A model generated the notes under the pieces. That model was not told the origin of the DNA. It was given only the letters and a program-made list of their open reading frames with translations, and did no database searches. From Legionella sp. (GTDB lineage Bacteria > Pseudomonadota > Gammaproteobacteria > Legionellales > Legionellaceae): a stretch of DNA of 34,463 bases. Location of the stretch: positions 1-34,463 of the forward strand of contig JAFKHV010000036.1 in assembly GCA_017306715.1 (NCBI GenBank), given 5' to 3'. The position numbers and the translations under genes were made by a program. How positions within the stretch are numbered: the first letter of the stretch is position 1; each line of letters starts with the position of its first letter. This document shows, in pieces, positions 9,333 through 17,472 of this stretch.

Positions 9333-10343
9333 TTAAAGATCCAGCTCTCCACACAAGTTTTTCTGCATATACTCTTTAACGGCGTCCACGCCCAATTGTT
9401 TGCTCAGTAAATAGAGCAGCTTGCAATGGGCGGCCTCAGGGGTCATGTCATGACCACTGATTAAACCCGCTTGCAACAAGGAGTGGCCGGTGGCGTATTG
9501 ACTCATTTCCACGTGACCTTGGTGACATTGGGTACAATTGACAATTATAACGCCCCGCGCGCAGGCTTCGGTCAAAATTTCTAAAAAAAGCGGGTTATTA
9601 TTTTGGGCATTGCCCGCGCCAAAGGTTTCGAGGATTAAACCACGCACCGGTTGATGCAAAATATGTGAAAGAACCTCGGATGCAAATCCAGGGAATAAGC
9701 GAAAATTTGCTATAAATTGGGGTTCGATTCGTTGAAAATGAAAAGGTAAGGTCGGAGCGGGGCGCAGTAAATCCTGGCGTAAATTAATGGTTATGCCAAT
9801 GTTGGCTAAATGGGGATAATTGGGGGAATCAAAGGCGGCAAACCCTTGAGCACTTACCTTCTGTGTACGGTTCCCACGTAACAATCGCTGGTTAAAATAA
9901 ATGCATACCTCGGGGATTGGGTGATGTGCGCATAACCAAAGTGAGGTAGTAATATTGTCGAGCGCGTCATTACGCACTTCAGAAAGGGGTATTTGGGAAC
10001 CGGTAAGGATGACTGGCTTGTTTAAATTTTCCAGCATAAACGATAAAGCCGATGCCGTATAAGCCATGGTATCGGTGCCGTGAAAAATGATAAACCCATC
10101 ATACTCGGAATAGACATCCGCGATGTCCTGCCCGATACGGTTCCAATCATTCACCGTCATATTCGATGAATCAAGTAACGGAGCATACTCTTTAATCTCA
10201 TATTTGGGCAAGTCTTCGTGCTGCAGAATGTTTATCTCTTGTAAAGCGCGGGCTACGTAACCTGCAGCAGGTTCATAACCTTTGCTCGATTGAGTACAAC
10301 TGATCGTGCCACCGGTGTTAATAATCAAAATACGCTTGCTCAT
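9333..10343 (-). CDS. ansA: Type I (cytoplasmic) L-asparaginase
   Basis: Hydrolyses L-asparagine to aspartate and ammonia in the cytoplasm. The first catalytic motif is INTGGTIS with the nucleophilic Thr13. The second is FHGTDTMAYTASAL with Thr-Asp at about 90-91, and GSQIPL follows as in the family. There is no signal peptide, and 336 aa matches AnsA-type enzymes (E. coli 338 aa) rather than the secreted AnsB type. It is a single gene. Upstream on its own strand is a perfect TATAAT -10 element, and its stop is 3 nt from that of the convergent duplicated protein gene. In an amino-acid-consuming intracellular bacterium it would feed aspartate and nitrogen metabolism (inference). Confidence 0.93.
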   Translation of the reverse strand: MSKRILIINTGGTISCTQSSKGYEPAAGYVARALQEINILQHEDLPKYEIKEYAPLLDSSNMTVNDWNRIGQDIADVYSEYDGFIIFHGTDTMAYTASALSFMLENLNKPVILTGSQIPLSEVRNDALDNITTSLWLCAHHPIPEVCIYFNQRLLRGNRTQKVSAQGFAAFDSPNYPHLANIGITINLRQDLLRPAPTLPFHFQRIEPQFIANFRLFPGFASEVLSHILHQPVRGLILETFGAGNAQNNNPLFLEILTEACARGVIIVNCTQCHQGHVEMSQYATGHSLLQAGLISGHDMTPEAAHCKLLYLLSKQLGVDAVKEYMQKNLCGELDL

Positions 10344-10371
10344 ACACTCTTAGATAAATCAATTTATATTA

Positions 10372-10377
10372 ATTATA
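10372..10377 (-). promoter_or_regulatory. Perfect -10 element upstream of ansA
   Basis: TATAAT on the minus strand, about 30 nt before the ansA ATG, in a very AT-rich stretch. The expected -35 position reads TTTCGC, a poor match, so strength is uncertain. Confidence 0.4.
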
Positions 10378-10420
10378 TAATTTGTGTTCATTAAGCGAAA
10401 GACATGCGGTAGGTTTGTCT

Positions 10421-10461
10421 CGGTCATTGCGAATAGATTACGAGCAAAGCACCGCGATCAA
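10421..10461. repeat. Possible degenerate REP-like dispersed element
   Basis: The words GGTCATTGCGA, then CGAGCAAAGC and GCGATCAAC, resemble the dispersed palindromic element that reads GTCATTGCGAGCGAAGCAATC in many intracellular and related bacteria. It lies in the 214-nt gap between divergent ansA and rppH. Only one partial copy is visible in the window. Confidence 0.35.
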
Positions 10462-10557
10462 CATTTTTTTATAACAAAGTGAAGGAATTAAATTGCAAAA
10501 ATCTTGCAGTTTATGGAAAATCAAGTTATTGGAGCTTTATAAAAGAAACAGTGACAT

Positions 10558-11076
10558 ATGGTAATTGATCGTGCCGGTTACCGGTTAAATGTGGGGATTA
10601 TTTTAGTTAATGAACAGCATCGGGTATTTTGGGGCAGACGCAGTGGGCATGATGCATGGCAATTCCCGCAAGGAGGTCTTAAAGCGGGCGAATCATCCTT
10701 GGACGCCATGTATCGCGAACTCCATGAAGAAGTAGGTCTGGATAAAGAGGATGTAGAAGTCATTGGCGCGACCAAGCGCTGGTTAAAATACAGACTTCCC
10801 AAGCAGTACCTGCGTCATGGCACCACGCCTCTTGTTATTGGACAAAAACAGAAATGGTTTTTATTAAAACTTGTCGCAAGTGAGCAAAAAGTCAAACTTG
10901 ACCTAAGCGACTCACCGGAATTTGACAGCTGGCGTTGGATTGACTTCCACGAACCGGAGGCACAAGTCATTTTCTTCAAACGTCAAGTATATATGCAAGC
11001 GTTAAAAGAATTGGAACCTTTATTGAAAAAAAATAATCGGCGCACACCCTTTGGCCCCAAACGTAAAAAGAGGTAA
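10558..11076 (+). CDS. rppH: RNA pyrophosphohydrolase
   Basis: A Nudix hydrolase that removes pyrophosphate from the 5' triphosphate end of mRNA and so opens it to RNase E decay. The Nudix box G-x5-E-x7-RE-x2-EE-x-GL lies at residues 39-61. The start MVIDRAGYRLNVGIIL and the segment AWQFPQGGLKAGE are typical of RppH/NudH. The length of 172 aa is close to E. coli (176 aa), and the tail is Lys/Arg-rich. Only 12 nt separate it from ptsP, the same order as in E. coli (rppH-ptsP-lgt-thyA), which strengthens the call. No strong Shine-Dalgarno site is seen before the ATG. Confidence 0.96.
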   Translation: MVIDRAGYRLNVGIILVNEQHRVFWGRRSGHDAWQFPQGGLKAGESSLDAMYRELHEEVGLDKEDVEVIGATKRWLKYRLPKQYLRHGTTPLVIGQKQKWFLLKLVASEQKVKLDLSDSPEFDSWRWIDFHEPEAQVIFFKRQVYMQALKELEPLLKKNNRRTPFGPKRKKR

Positions 11077-11088
11077 TCACAGGCATAC

Positions 11089-13386
11089 ATGCTTAAAGTA
11101 CTCAAACGCATCGTTCAGGAAGTCACTGCCGCGCAGCAACTTTATGAAGCGCTTACTATATTGGTGCAGCAAATTCATCTCGCAATTAATGCTGAGGCGG
11201 TCTCTGTTTATCTTATAGATACCAAACATGCGGAATATGTACTGACTGCAACTGAAGGACTCAATAAACAAGCCGAATTTCGTGTACGCGTATCCTTAAG
11301 TAATGGCCTCATCGGGCTTGTGGGCCGTCGCGAAGAACCCATAAATTTAGAAAATGCTCCCGCACATCCCGATTTCTATCATCACTCACTATTAGGCGAG
11401 GAACGATTTAACGCCTTTTTAGGCGTGCCCATTATTCAACACCGCAAATTATACGGAGTGCTTATTGTTCAGCAAACAGAACAACGGTGCTTTGATGATA
11501 CGGAAGAATCCTTCCTGATAACGCTTGCAGCACAGCTCGGTGGCACCCTTGCGCACGCCGAGGCAACCGGCGAATTAGCGGAGTTAACCCAACCCAAGCC
11601 TCTAGGCGGTGTGGATAAAGTCGATATTAATCCGACAACACTCGCAGGAATTGGTTCAGTACCTGGAATTGGTATTGGTACAGCAGTAGTCGTTTACCCG
11701 CCCGCAGATATTGATGCTGTCCCGCGAAATCCAGTTGAAACGCTGGATGAAGAAATTCACTCATTTTACGAAGCGCTGGATGCCACTCGAGAAGATATGC
11801 AACGCCTCAGTCGCCGTATGAAGGCTGTTGTTGCCGAAGAAGAACATGCTTTATTTGATGTGTATTTACGTATTTTGGATAAAGACAGCCTAGGCGCCGA
11901 AGTTGAAACGGTAATTCGTGAAGAGCAAATAGGTGCTCAGGCAGCACTTGCCACCGTAATAAAAAAACATGTCTCACAATTTGAGAGCATGGAAGATAAT
12001 TATTTACGTGAGCGGGCAAGTGATTTTCGTGATCTAGGACGCCGCGTACTTGCTGCCCTGCAATGGTCACAGCATGAAGAAATGGTGTACCCGAAACGCA
12101 CGATACTGATTGGCGATGAAGTAACTGCTGCAGCCCTTGCAGAAGTTCCTGAAGGTCATCTGGCGGGTATTGTTTCAGCAAAAGGTTCGAATAATTCTCA
12201 CGTTGCCATTTTAGCGCGAGCACTTGATGTGCCCACCGTTATGGGCGTTCGTGGCCTTAAGCTTGAATATCTATCACGGCGCGCTATTGTTGTTGATGGT
12301 TATTTTGGGCAAGTTCACATTTCCCCATCCAAAGCGGTCCTTGCTGAATTCAAGCAATTAGAGCAAGAAGAAAAAGCTCTAAATCAGAGCCTCATCAGTT
12401 TGCGCGATAAGCCGGCCGAAACCACCGACTGTTACCGAATCTCTCTGCAAGTGAATACGGGTCTGGCAATGGATGCCGGATTATCCATGAGCGTTGGCGC
12501 AGAAGGTGTAGGACTCTACCGCTCAGAAGTCCCCTTTATGAGCCGCGACCAATTTCCTTCCGAAGATGAGCAAACCATTATTTATCGCCAAACCCTCAAG
12601 GCCTTCGCGCCAAGACCTGTTACCATGCGCACGCTCGATATTGGTGGTGATAAAGTGTTACCTTATTTTCCTGTAGAAGAAGACAATCCTTACTTAGGCT
12701 GGCGAGGTATTCGGGTCACTTTAGACCATCCTGATGTATTTCTAATGCAAGTTCGGGCGATGATGCGCGCAAGTGAAGAGCTCAATAATCTGCGCATCAT
12801 GTTACCGATGGTAACAAATTTGAGTGAGATTGAGGAAGCGACTTATCTTATTAGCCAGGCGTATACGGAGCTTTTAGAAGAAGGTTGTGTCATTGACAAG
12901 CCTAAATTAGGGGTCATGATTGAGGTTCCGGCAGCCGCCTATTTAGCTCGAGAAATTGCCAAGCGCGTGGATTTTATTTCCGTAGGTTCCAACGATTTGA
13001 CCCAATATTTACTCGCCGTAGATCGCAATAATGCTCGGGTCGCCAATTTATACGATGCCATGCACCCAGCCATGTTACGGCTATTGCTCAAGATTGTTGA
13101 AGGCGGTCATGCCGCAGGCGTTGAAGTGAGTATTTGTGGCGAGATGGCAAGTGATCCTTTAGCCGTAATTTTGTTAATCGCTATGGGGTTTGATACCCTG
13201 AGTATGAACTCATCAAGCTTACCCCGAGTGAAATGGGTTATCCGCAATTTATCCATCGCAAATGCACGGAAAATATTGGCAGAAGTTTTAGAGTTTGAAC
13301 ATCCGACCGATATACGTCTGCATTTAGAAAAAGCCTTGGATCGTGAGGGATTAGGTGGACTGATTCGTGCTGGAAAAGCACTATGA
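11089..13386 (+). CDS. ptsP: Phosphoenolpyruvate-protein phosphotransferase of the nitrogen PTS (EI-Ntr)
   Basis: Takes phosphate from PEP and passes it to NPr, starting the regulatory nitrogen PTS. An N-terminal GAF domain (about residues 1-155) is followed by the EI fold. It contains GIGSVPGIGIGTAVV, the phospho-His loop GSNNSHVAILARAL with His371, the PEP-binding part RTLDIGGDK, GVMIEVPAA, FISVGSNDLTQYLLAVDRNN and ICGEMASDP. The length of 765 aa matches EI-Ntr (E. coli 748 aa). All key catalytic motifs are intact. The partners PtsO/NPr and PtsN are not in this window. The stop overlaps the next ATG as ATGA, so the downstream transporter gene is translationally coupled. Confidence 0.97.
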   Translation: MLKVLKRIVQEVTAAQQLYEALTILVQQIHLAINAEAVSVYLIDTKHAEYVLTATEGLNKQAEFRVRVSLSNGLIGLVGRREEPINLENAPAHPDFYHHSLLGEERFNAFLGVPIIQHRKLYGVLIVQQTEQRCFDDTEESFLITLAAQLGGTLAHAEATGELAELTQPKPLGGVDKVDINPTTLAGIGSVPGIGIGTAVVVYPPADIDAVPRNPVETLDEEIHSFYEALDATREDMQRLSRRMKAVVAEEEHALFDVYLRILDKDSLGAEVETVIREEQIGAQAALATVIKKHVSQFESMEDNYLRERASDFRDLGRRVLAALQWSQHEEMVYPKRTILIGDEVTAAALAEVPEGHLAGIVSAKGSNNSHVAILARALDVPTVMGVRGLKLEYLSRRAIVVDGYFGQVHISPSKAVLAEFKQLEQEEKALNQSLISLRDKPAETTDCYRISLQVNTGLAMDAGLSMSVGAEGVGLYRSEVPFMSRDQFPSEDEQTIIYRQTLKAFAPRPVTMRTLDIGGDKVLPYFPVEEDNPYLGWRGIRVTLDHPDVFLMQVRAMMRASEELNNLRIMLPMVTNLSEIEEATYLISQAYTELLEEGCVIDKPKLGVMIEVPAAAYLAREIAKRVDFISVGSNDLTQYLLAVDRNNARVANLYDAMHPAMLRLLLKIVEGGHAAGVEVSICGEMASDPLAVILLIAMGFDTLSMNSSSLPRVKWVIRNLSIANARKILAEVLEFEHPTDIRLHLEKALDREGLGGLIRAGKAL

Positions 13387-14186
13387 TCAGTTTAAACTTA
13401 TTCCATGATTTTATGTTTGCCACTATTGGGATTATAGCAGGCTTGCTGGCCGGAATTTTCGGTATCGGTGGCGGACTCGTGGTGGTGCCCGGCTTATTAT
13501 TTGTTTTCGAACGCCTCGATATTATCCCGCCCACAATGTATATGCAGGTAGCGGCAGGCTCTTCACTTGCGGTGATGGTGATCACTTCGCTCTCATCAAT
13601 CAAAGCCCATCACAAATTAAGCACGGTCAAATGGTCTGCGTTCCAGCCTTTATGGCCAGGGATTATGCTGGGAACCATTGGTGGTGCAGTGCTTGCTCAA
13701 TGGATTCCAACTTATTGGCTGCAAATCTTTTTTGCCTTGTTTCTCATTGTTGTCGCAATTAAAATGTGGAGCGGTCGCCACCTGACCCATCAAGAAAGAA
13801 ATGTCCCCGCGCTAATCAATTTTTTGGTCAGCTCTTTAATCGGCCTTAAATCCGGACTCCTCGGTGTTGGCGGTGGTTTGCTCTTAATTCCCTACCTGAC
13901 TTATCGCGGCATTCCCGCACGTCAAATTGCGCCTTTAACAAATTTATGTACCTTAACCGTAGGATTCATTGGCGCGCTCAGTTTTATGATTACAGGGTAT
14001 ACCGCGACCACATTTTTGGCCGGAATGACGGGGTATGTTTATTGGCCTGCAGTCTGTTGGATTGCATTATTTAGCAGTTTTCTAGCCCCGGTTGGCGCAA
14101 GACTTAGCTATCAGTTGCCCCTGACTATCTTGCGCTATGGATTTATTATCATCCTTCTCATCACTGCCATACGACTACTCTTTTAA
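13383..14186 (+). CDS. TauE/SafE family membrane permease
   Basis: A 267-aa inner-membrane protein of the TauE/SafE (COG0730) family, usually linked with export of sulfite or other small anions. The pseudo-repeat typical of the family is visible: [13 protein letters not shown] near residue 23-35 in the first half and [12 protein letters not shown] in the second, each at the end of a helix; about eight hydrophobic segments are present. It starts inside the ptsP stop (ATGA overlap) and ends 8 nt before lgt. The substrate cannot be deduced. It is an extra gene relative to the E. coli order ptsP-lgt. Confidence 0.9.
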   Translation: MISLNLFHDFMFATIGIIAGLLAGIFGIGGGLVVVPGLLFVFERLDIIPPTMYMQVAAGSSLAVMVITSLSSIKAHHKLSTVKWSAFQPLWPGIMLGTIGGAVLAQWIPTYWLQIFFALFLIVVAIKMWSGRHLTHQERNVPALINFLVSSLIGLKSGLLGVGGGLLLIPYLTYRGIPARQIAPLTNLCTLTVGFIGALSFMITGYTATTFLAGMTGYVYWPAVCWIALFSSFLAPVGARLSYQLPLTILRYGFIIILLITAIRLLF

Positions 14187-14194
14187 GGGATTTT

Positions 14195-14965
14195 ATGTTT
14201 ATTTATCCACAAATTAATCCAGTGGCGCTCAGCATCGGCCCGCTCAAAATTCACTGGTATGGGTTGATGTATCTGTTTGGTTTTTTTAGCGCTTGGGTGC
14301 TCGCACATTGGCGTATGAAAAAATACCATCTCCCCTGGACCTCTGAACAAATTGGCGATCTGATTTTTTACGCAGCGCTCGGGGTAATTCTCGGTGGGCG
14401 TATCGGATATATGTTGTTTTATAATTTTTCCGAATTACTCCAGGAGCCTTGGTCTTTATTTAAAATTTGGGAAGGCGGTATGTCCTTCCATGGCGGCTTA
14501 ATTGGTGTGTTGTTCGCTTTGTGGCTGTTTGCCCGACGCACCCGAAAATCATTCTGGGAAGTGGGTGATTTCATAGCACCTTTAGTACCCTTGGGATTAG
14601 CTGCAGGACGCATTGGTAATTTTATTAACGGTGAGCTTTGGGGTCGGGTAACCGATGTACCCTGGGCTATGATTTATCCCCATGTCGATGAACAACCACG
14701 ACACCCCTCACAACTTTATGAATTCGGACTTGAAGGCATTGGTCTTTTTATTTTATTGTGGTGGTATGCGCGAAAACCTCGCCCTTTGGGACGTGTATCT
14801 GGGCTTTTTCTTATTGGTTATGGTTTATGCCGCATAATAGCGGAATTATTTCGCGAGCCTGATGCGCAATTGGGTTATCTGGCTTTCGGGTGGCTCACTA
14901 TGGGGCAAATTCTTTCTATTCCTATGTTACTATTAGGCCTTTACTTATGGTGTACTAAGCGATGA
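14195..14965 (+). CDS. lgt: Prolipoprotein diacylglyceryl transferase
   Basis: First enzyme of lipoprotein maturation. It transfers diacylglycerol from phosphatidylglycerol to the lipobox Cys in the inner membrane. Family motifs in order are [36 protein letters not shown], the Lgt signature [19 protein letters not shown] and RHPSQLYE. The length of 256 aa, with about seven membrane helices, fits the family, although E. coli Lgt is longer (291 aa). The ATG follows a weak AAGGG site. The stop overlaps thyA as ATGA, the same lgt-thyA coupling seen in other gammaproteobacteria. Confidence 0.97.
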   Translation: MFIYPQINPVALSIGPLKIHWYGLMYLFGFFSAWVLAHWRMKKYHLPWTSEQIGDLIFYAALGVILGGRIGYMLFYNFSELLQEPWSLFKIWEGGMSFHGGLIGVLFALWLFARRTRKSFWEVGDFIAPLVPLGLAAGRIGNFINGELWGRVTDVPWAMIYPHVDEQPRHPSQLYEFGLEGIGLFILLWWYARKPRPLGRVSGLFLIGYGLCRIIAELFREPDAQLGYLAFGWLTMGQILSIPMLLLGLYLWCTKR

Positions 14966-15756
14966 AAACCTATCTACAGCTTTTGGAACATATCTTACAT
15001 CAAGGAACTCAGAAAACCGACCGCACCGGTACTGGAACCCTTTCGGTTTTTGGTTATCAAATGCGGTTTAATTTAGACGAGGGTTTCCCTCTGGTCACCA
15101 CCAAGAAATTACATACCCGCAGCATTATTCATGAGCTTTTGTGGTTCTTACAAGGGGATACGAATATTGCCTATTTGCGGGATCATGGGGTGAGCATTTG
15201 GGATGAATGGGCCGATGAACACGGAGATTTAGGACCCGTATACGGGCGTCAATGGCGTAGTTGGCCTACCGCGGATGGTCAAACAATTGACCAGCTAACC
15301 GAGGTCGTCAACCAAATAAAAAATAATCCAGATTCACGGCGCCTCATCGTTAGTGCCTGGAATGTTGGTGAATTAGAACAGATGGCATTAATGCCCTGTC
15401 ATGCATTATTCCAATTTTATGTAGCCGATAATCGTCTGTCCTGTCAATTATATCAACGTTCTGCGGATGTTTTTCTTGGCGTTCCCTTTAATATAGCTTC
15501 TTATGCTTTATTGACCCATATGGTTGCTCAACAATGTAACTTACACGTTGGCGATTTCATTTGGACAGGCGGGGATTGTCACTTGTATTTAAATCACCTG
15601 GAGCAGGCACAATTACAACTCAGTCGTGAGCCTTTTCCATTGCCCACTTTAAAAATTCAGCGCAAACCCGCAAGTTTATTTGATTATCAATACGAAGATT
15701 TTGAAATTGTGAACTATCAATCACACGCGCCAATTAAAGCCCCTGTTGCAGTATAA
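14962..15756 (+). CDS. thyA: Thymidylate synthase
   Basis: Makes dTMP from dUMP using methylenetetrahydrofolate. At 264 aa it has the same length as E. coli ThyA. The catalytic Cys is Cys146 in [12 protein letters not shown], the same number as in E. coli. [12 protein letters not shown], the phosphate-binding [18 protein letters not shown] and GDCHLYLNH are all intact. It ends with the usual PIKAPVAV tail. Last gene of the conserved rppH-to-thyA block; a promoter for the next gene begins about 30 nt downstream, so the operon probably ends here. Confidence 0.98.
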   Translation: MKTYLQLLEHILHQGTQKTDRTGTGTLSVFGYQMRFNLDEGFPLVTTKKLHTRSIIHELLWFLQGDTNIAYLRDHGVSIWDEWADEHGDLGPVYGRQWRSWPTADGQTIDQLTEVVNQIKNNPDSRRLIVSAWNVGELEQMALMPCHALFQFYVADNRLSCQLYQRSADVFLGVPFNIASYALLTHMVAQQCNLHVGDFIWTGGDCHLYLNHLEQAQLQLSREPFPLPTLKIQRKPASLFDYQYEDFEIVNYQSHAPIKAPVAV

Positions 15757-15787
15757 AAATACAATGTGTTCAGCATGTTATATAGAG

Positions 15788-15816
15788 TTGACCTTTAAGC
15801 ATTATTAATGTATCAA
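15788..15816 (+). promoter_or_regulatory. Predicted promoter of kinase gene 1
   Basis: TTGACC (15788-15793), exactly 17 nt, then TATCAA (15811-15816). Both hexamers and the spacing are identical to those before the second kinase gene at 17418. Confidence 0.55.
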
Positions 15817-15885
15817 ATTTAATATTGCACCCGATCTAGGCCTATTATGTACACTCGGCATCCTCATGAACGGCGAGCGCCGAGT

Positions 15886-17403
15886 ATGGAGCTCGATTTA
15901 ACATTAGAAAAAAATTCGTTACTCATCAAAAGTCTTATTCAGCGTTATCCAAGTACGCCTTATTTTGCAGCAGGCAGTTCCTTCTTTATTGAAAATCAAC
16001 GAATCATCTTAAAGCAAACGCTAATACGGCATCAGAAGCCCCTTTATTTGTTAAAAACAGCTGATCAAAAGAAATTTGTTCGTCATTATCTGGTAATTAA
16101 GCCTAAGCCCCTGGGCGAGGGCAATTATGGCTGTGTGCAGGAAGTAGAAGGTAAATGGAAAATTAGAGATCATACATTTTTTTATAAAGAAAAATCTGCC
16201 CCGAAAAAATGGGTGATCAAATCAACCAAAAATATACATCCTGCATTTCAAGCAAAGCACACTGCACGCCTTAAAATTGAACAAAAAATCTCTGCACTTA
16301 CCCCGCATTTAGATGCCAAATATCCCGTATTTACCTCACTGGGCAGGGCACACTTACTATTGCGAAAACAACCCGGGATGCGCTTAACCCAGTTTATTAG
16401 CTGGCAAAATAAAAATATGCCTACCTTAAATTGGATGCAATATTTGCTTCTGTGTACCCATTTGCTCGAGCAATACGAGCACCAGGTACGGCGAATACTC
16501 TGGGGTCCTCCCGGTAAAAAGCACCCTATCGTGCACCGGGATATAAAGCCCGATAATCTATTAATTAATTTTGACTCATTAATTCCTGAGATCAATTTTA
16601 TTGATTACGGTTTTGCAACCTATGATGGGTACCTGAATAAAGAGAGCAAAATAATGGGTACCCCCCTTTATATTGATCCCGATTACTATACACATGAGCA
16701 TCAACCCGTAACGGAGCAAAATGATTTATTTGCGCTGTTTCTAATTTTTGCTGAATTAGCAGGTGATAATGGTCGTGATACGATTGAAGAAACATACACG
16801 CTGGAAAAGGCAAATACCAATATTACATTCCCTTTATTAGGTCAAAATTTACAGCACCAGGATCCTGCCCTACATCGAATTTTGGAACTTCTGCTTTTAG
16901 AAGGGACACGTTTTAAGAGAAGTGATCGGGGTCAATGGTCTGTGCACGATATTCATTGGTGGTTTCATGAATTAGTCCATCAATGCCTGCAAAAAATAAC
17001 AGCCCCTGTGGTAATACAAGAGCGTGTTCAGGAGCTATTCCAAAAACTAAACACCGCACCCATGAATACTAAAGAGCGTAACCAGCTCTATAAAGAATTT
17101 CTCGCGGCTCAATTCTTAAGTGAAATCGTTCAAAAGGTTCCACATAATTTATTTCATTCTGAATTAAGTTTGCAACAAATATGGATGCAATATCGCGATG
17201 CACAAATTGACCATCTACAAAAAAAACTCGCGGCATGTGATAACTCCTCAGTGAATGGTTTATATATAAAAAAGGTCGCGCAATTTTTAGAAGAATGCCT
17301 AATCTATCGCAATATTTTAAACCCTCCTTTGCTGCTTAAATTAGCAGAAAAAGTTGCGTTAATTACTGAAGAAAATGACCAAAACATCTCCTGCAAGCTT
17401 TGA
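15886..17403 (+). CDS. Eukaryote-like Ser/Thr protein kinase, copy 1 (effector candidate)
   Basis: Protein-kinase-like fold, 505 aa, no signal peptide or membrane segment. Visible elements, numbered from this ATG: Gly-rich loop LGEGNYGCV (76-84), VIK Lys112, catalytic loop VHRDIKPDN with His217 and Asp219, and metal-binding DYG (240-242) in place of DFG. GTPLYIDP stands where the activation segment and P+1 loop end. A helical C-terminal domain of about 130 residues follows and is shared with the next gene. The ATG at 15886 is chosen because it gives the same length and N-terminal alignment as copy 2. An in-frame ATG at 15847 would add 13 residues and has an AGG 6 nt upstream. All residues for ATP and metal binding are present, so it is probably active. 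Legionella injects LegK-type kinases; membership of that group is inference. Confidence 0.85.
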   Translation: MELDLTLEKNSLLIKSLIQRYPSTPYFAAGSSFFIENQRIILKQTLIRHQKPLYLLKTADQKKFVRHYLVIKPKPLGEGNYGCVQEVEGKWKIRDHTFFYKEKSAPKKWVIKSTKNIHPAFQAKHTARLKIEQKISALTPHLDAKYPVFTSLGRAHLLLRKQPGMRLTQFISWQNKNMPTLNWMQYLLLCTHLLEQYEHQVRRILWGPPGKKHPIVHRDIKPDNLLINFDSLIPEINFIDYGFATYDGYLNKESKIMGTPLYIDPDYYTHEHQPVTEQNDLFALFLIFAELAGDNGRDTIEETYTLEKANTNITFPLLGQNLQHQDPALHRILELLLLEGTRFKRSDRGQWSVHDIHWWFHELVHQCLQKITAPVVIQERVQELFQKLNTAPMNTKERNQLYKEFLAAQFLSEIVQKVPHNLFHSELSLQQIWMQYRDAQIDHLQKKLAACDNSSVNGLYIKKVAQFLEECLIYRNILNPPLLLKLAEKVALITEENDQNISCKL

Positions 17404-17417
17404 GAAGTCACTTTTCA

Positions 17418-17446
17418 TTGACCTAACTTTATTGAGATGATATCAA
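17418..17446 (+). promoter_or_regulatory. Predicted promoter of kinase gene 2
   Basis: TTGACC (17418-17423), 17-nt spacer, TATCAA (17441-17446), the same design as before kinase gene 1, while the spacer sequence differs. It lies in the 69-nt gap, so the second kinase can be transcribed alone. Confidence 0.55.
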
Positions 17447-17472
17447 TAAGGTTTGCATAGTTAGAGTAAATA

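Noticed and set aside
15818..15826. PmrA-like half-site TTTAATATT before kinase 1
   Set aside because: A single half-site downstream of the predicted -10, with no partner 11 nt upstream.
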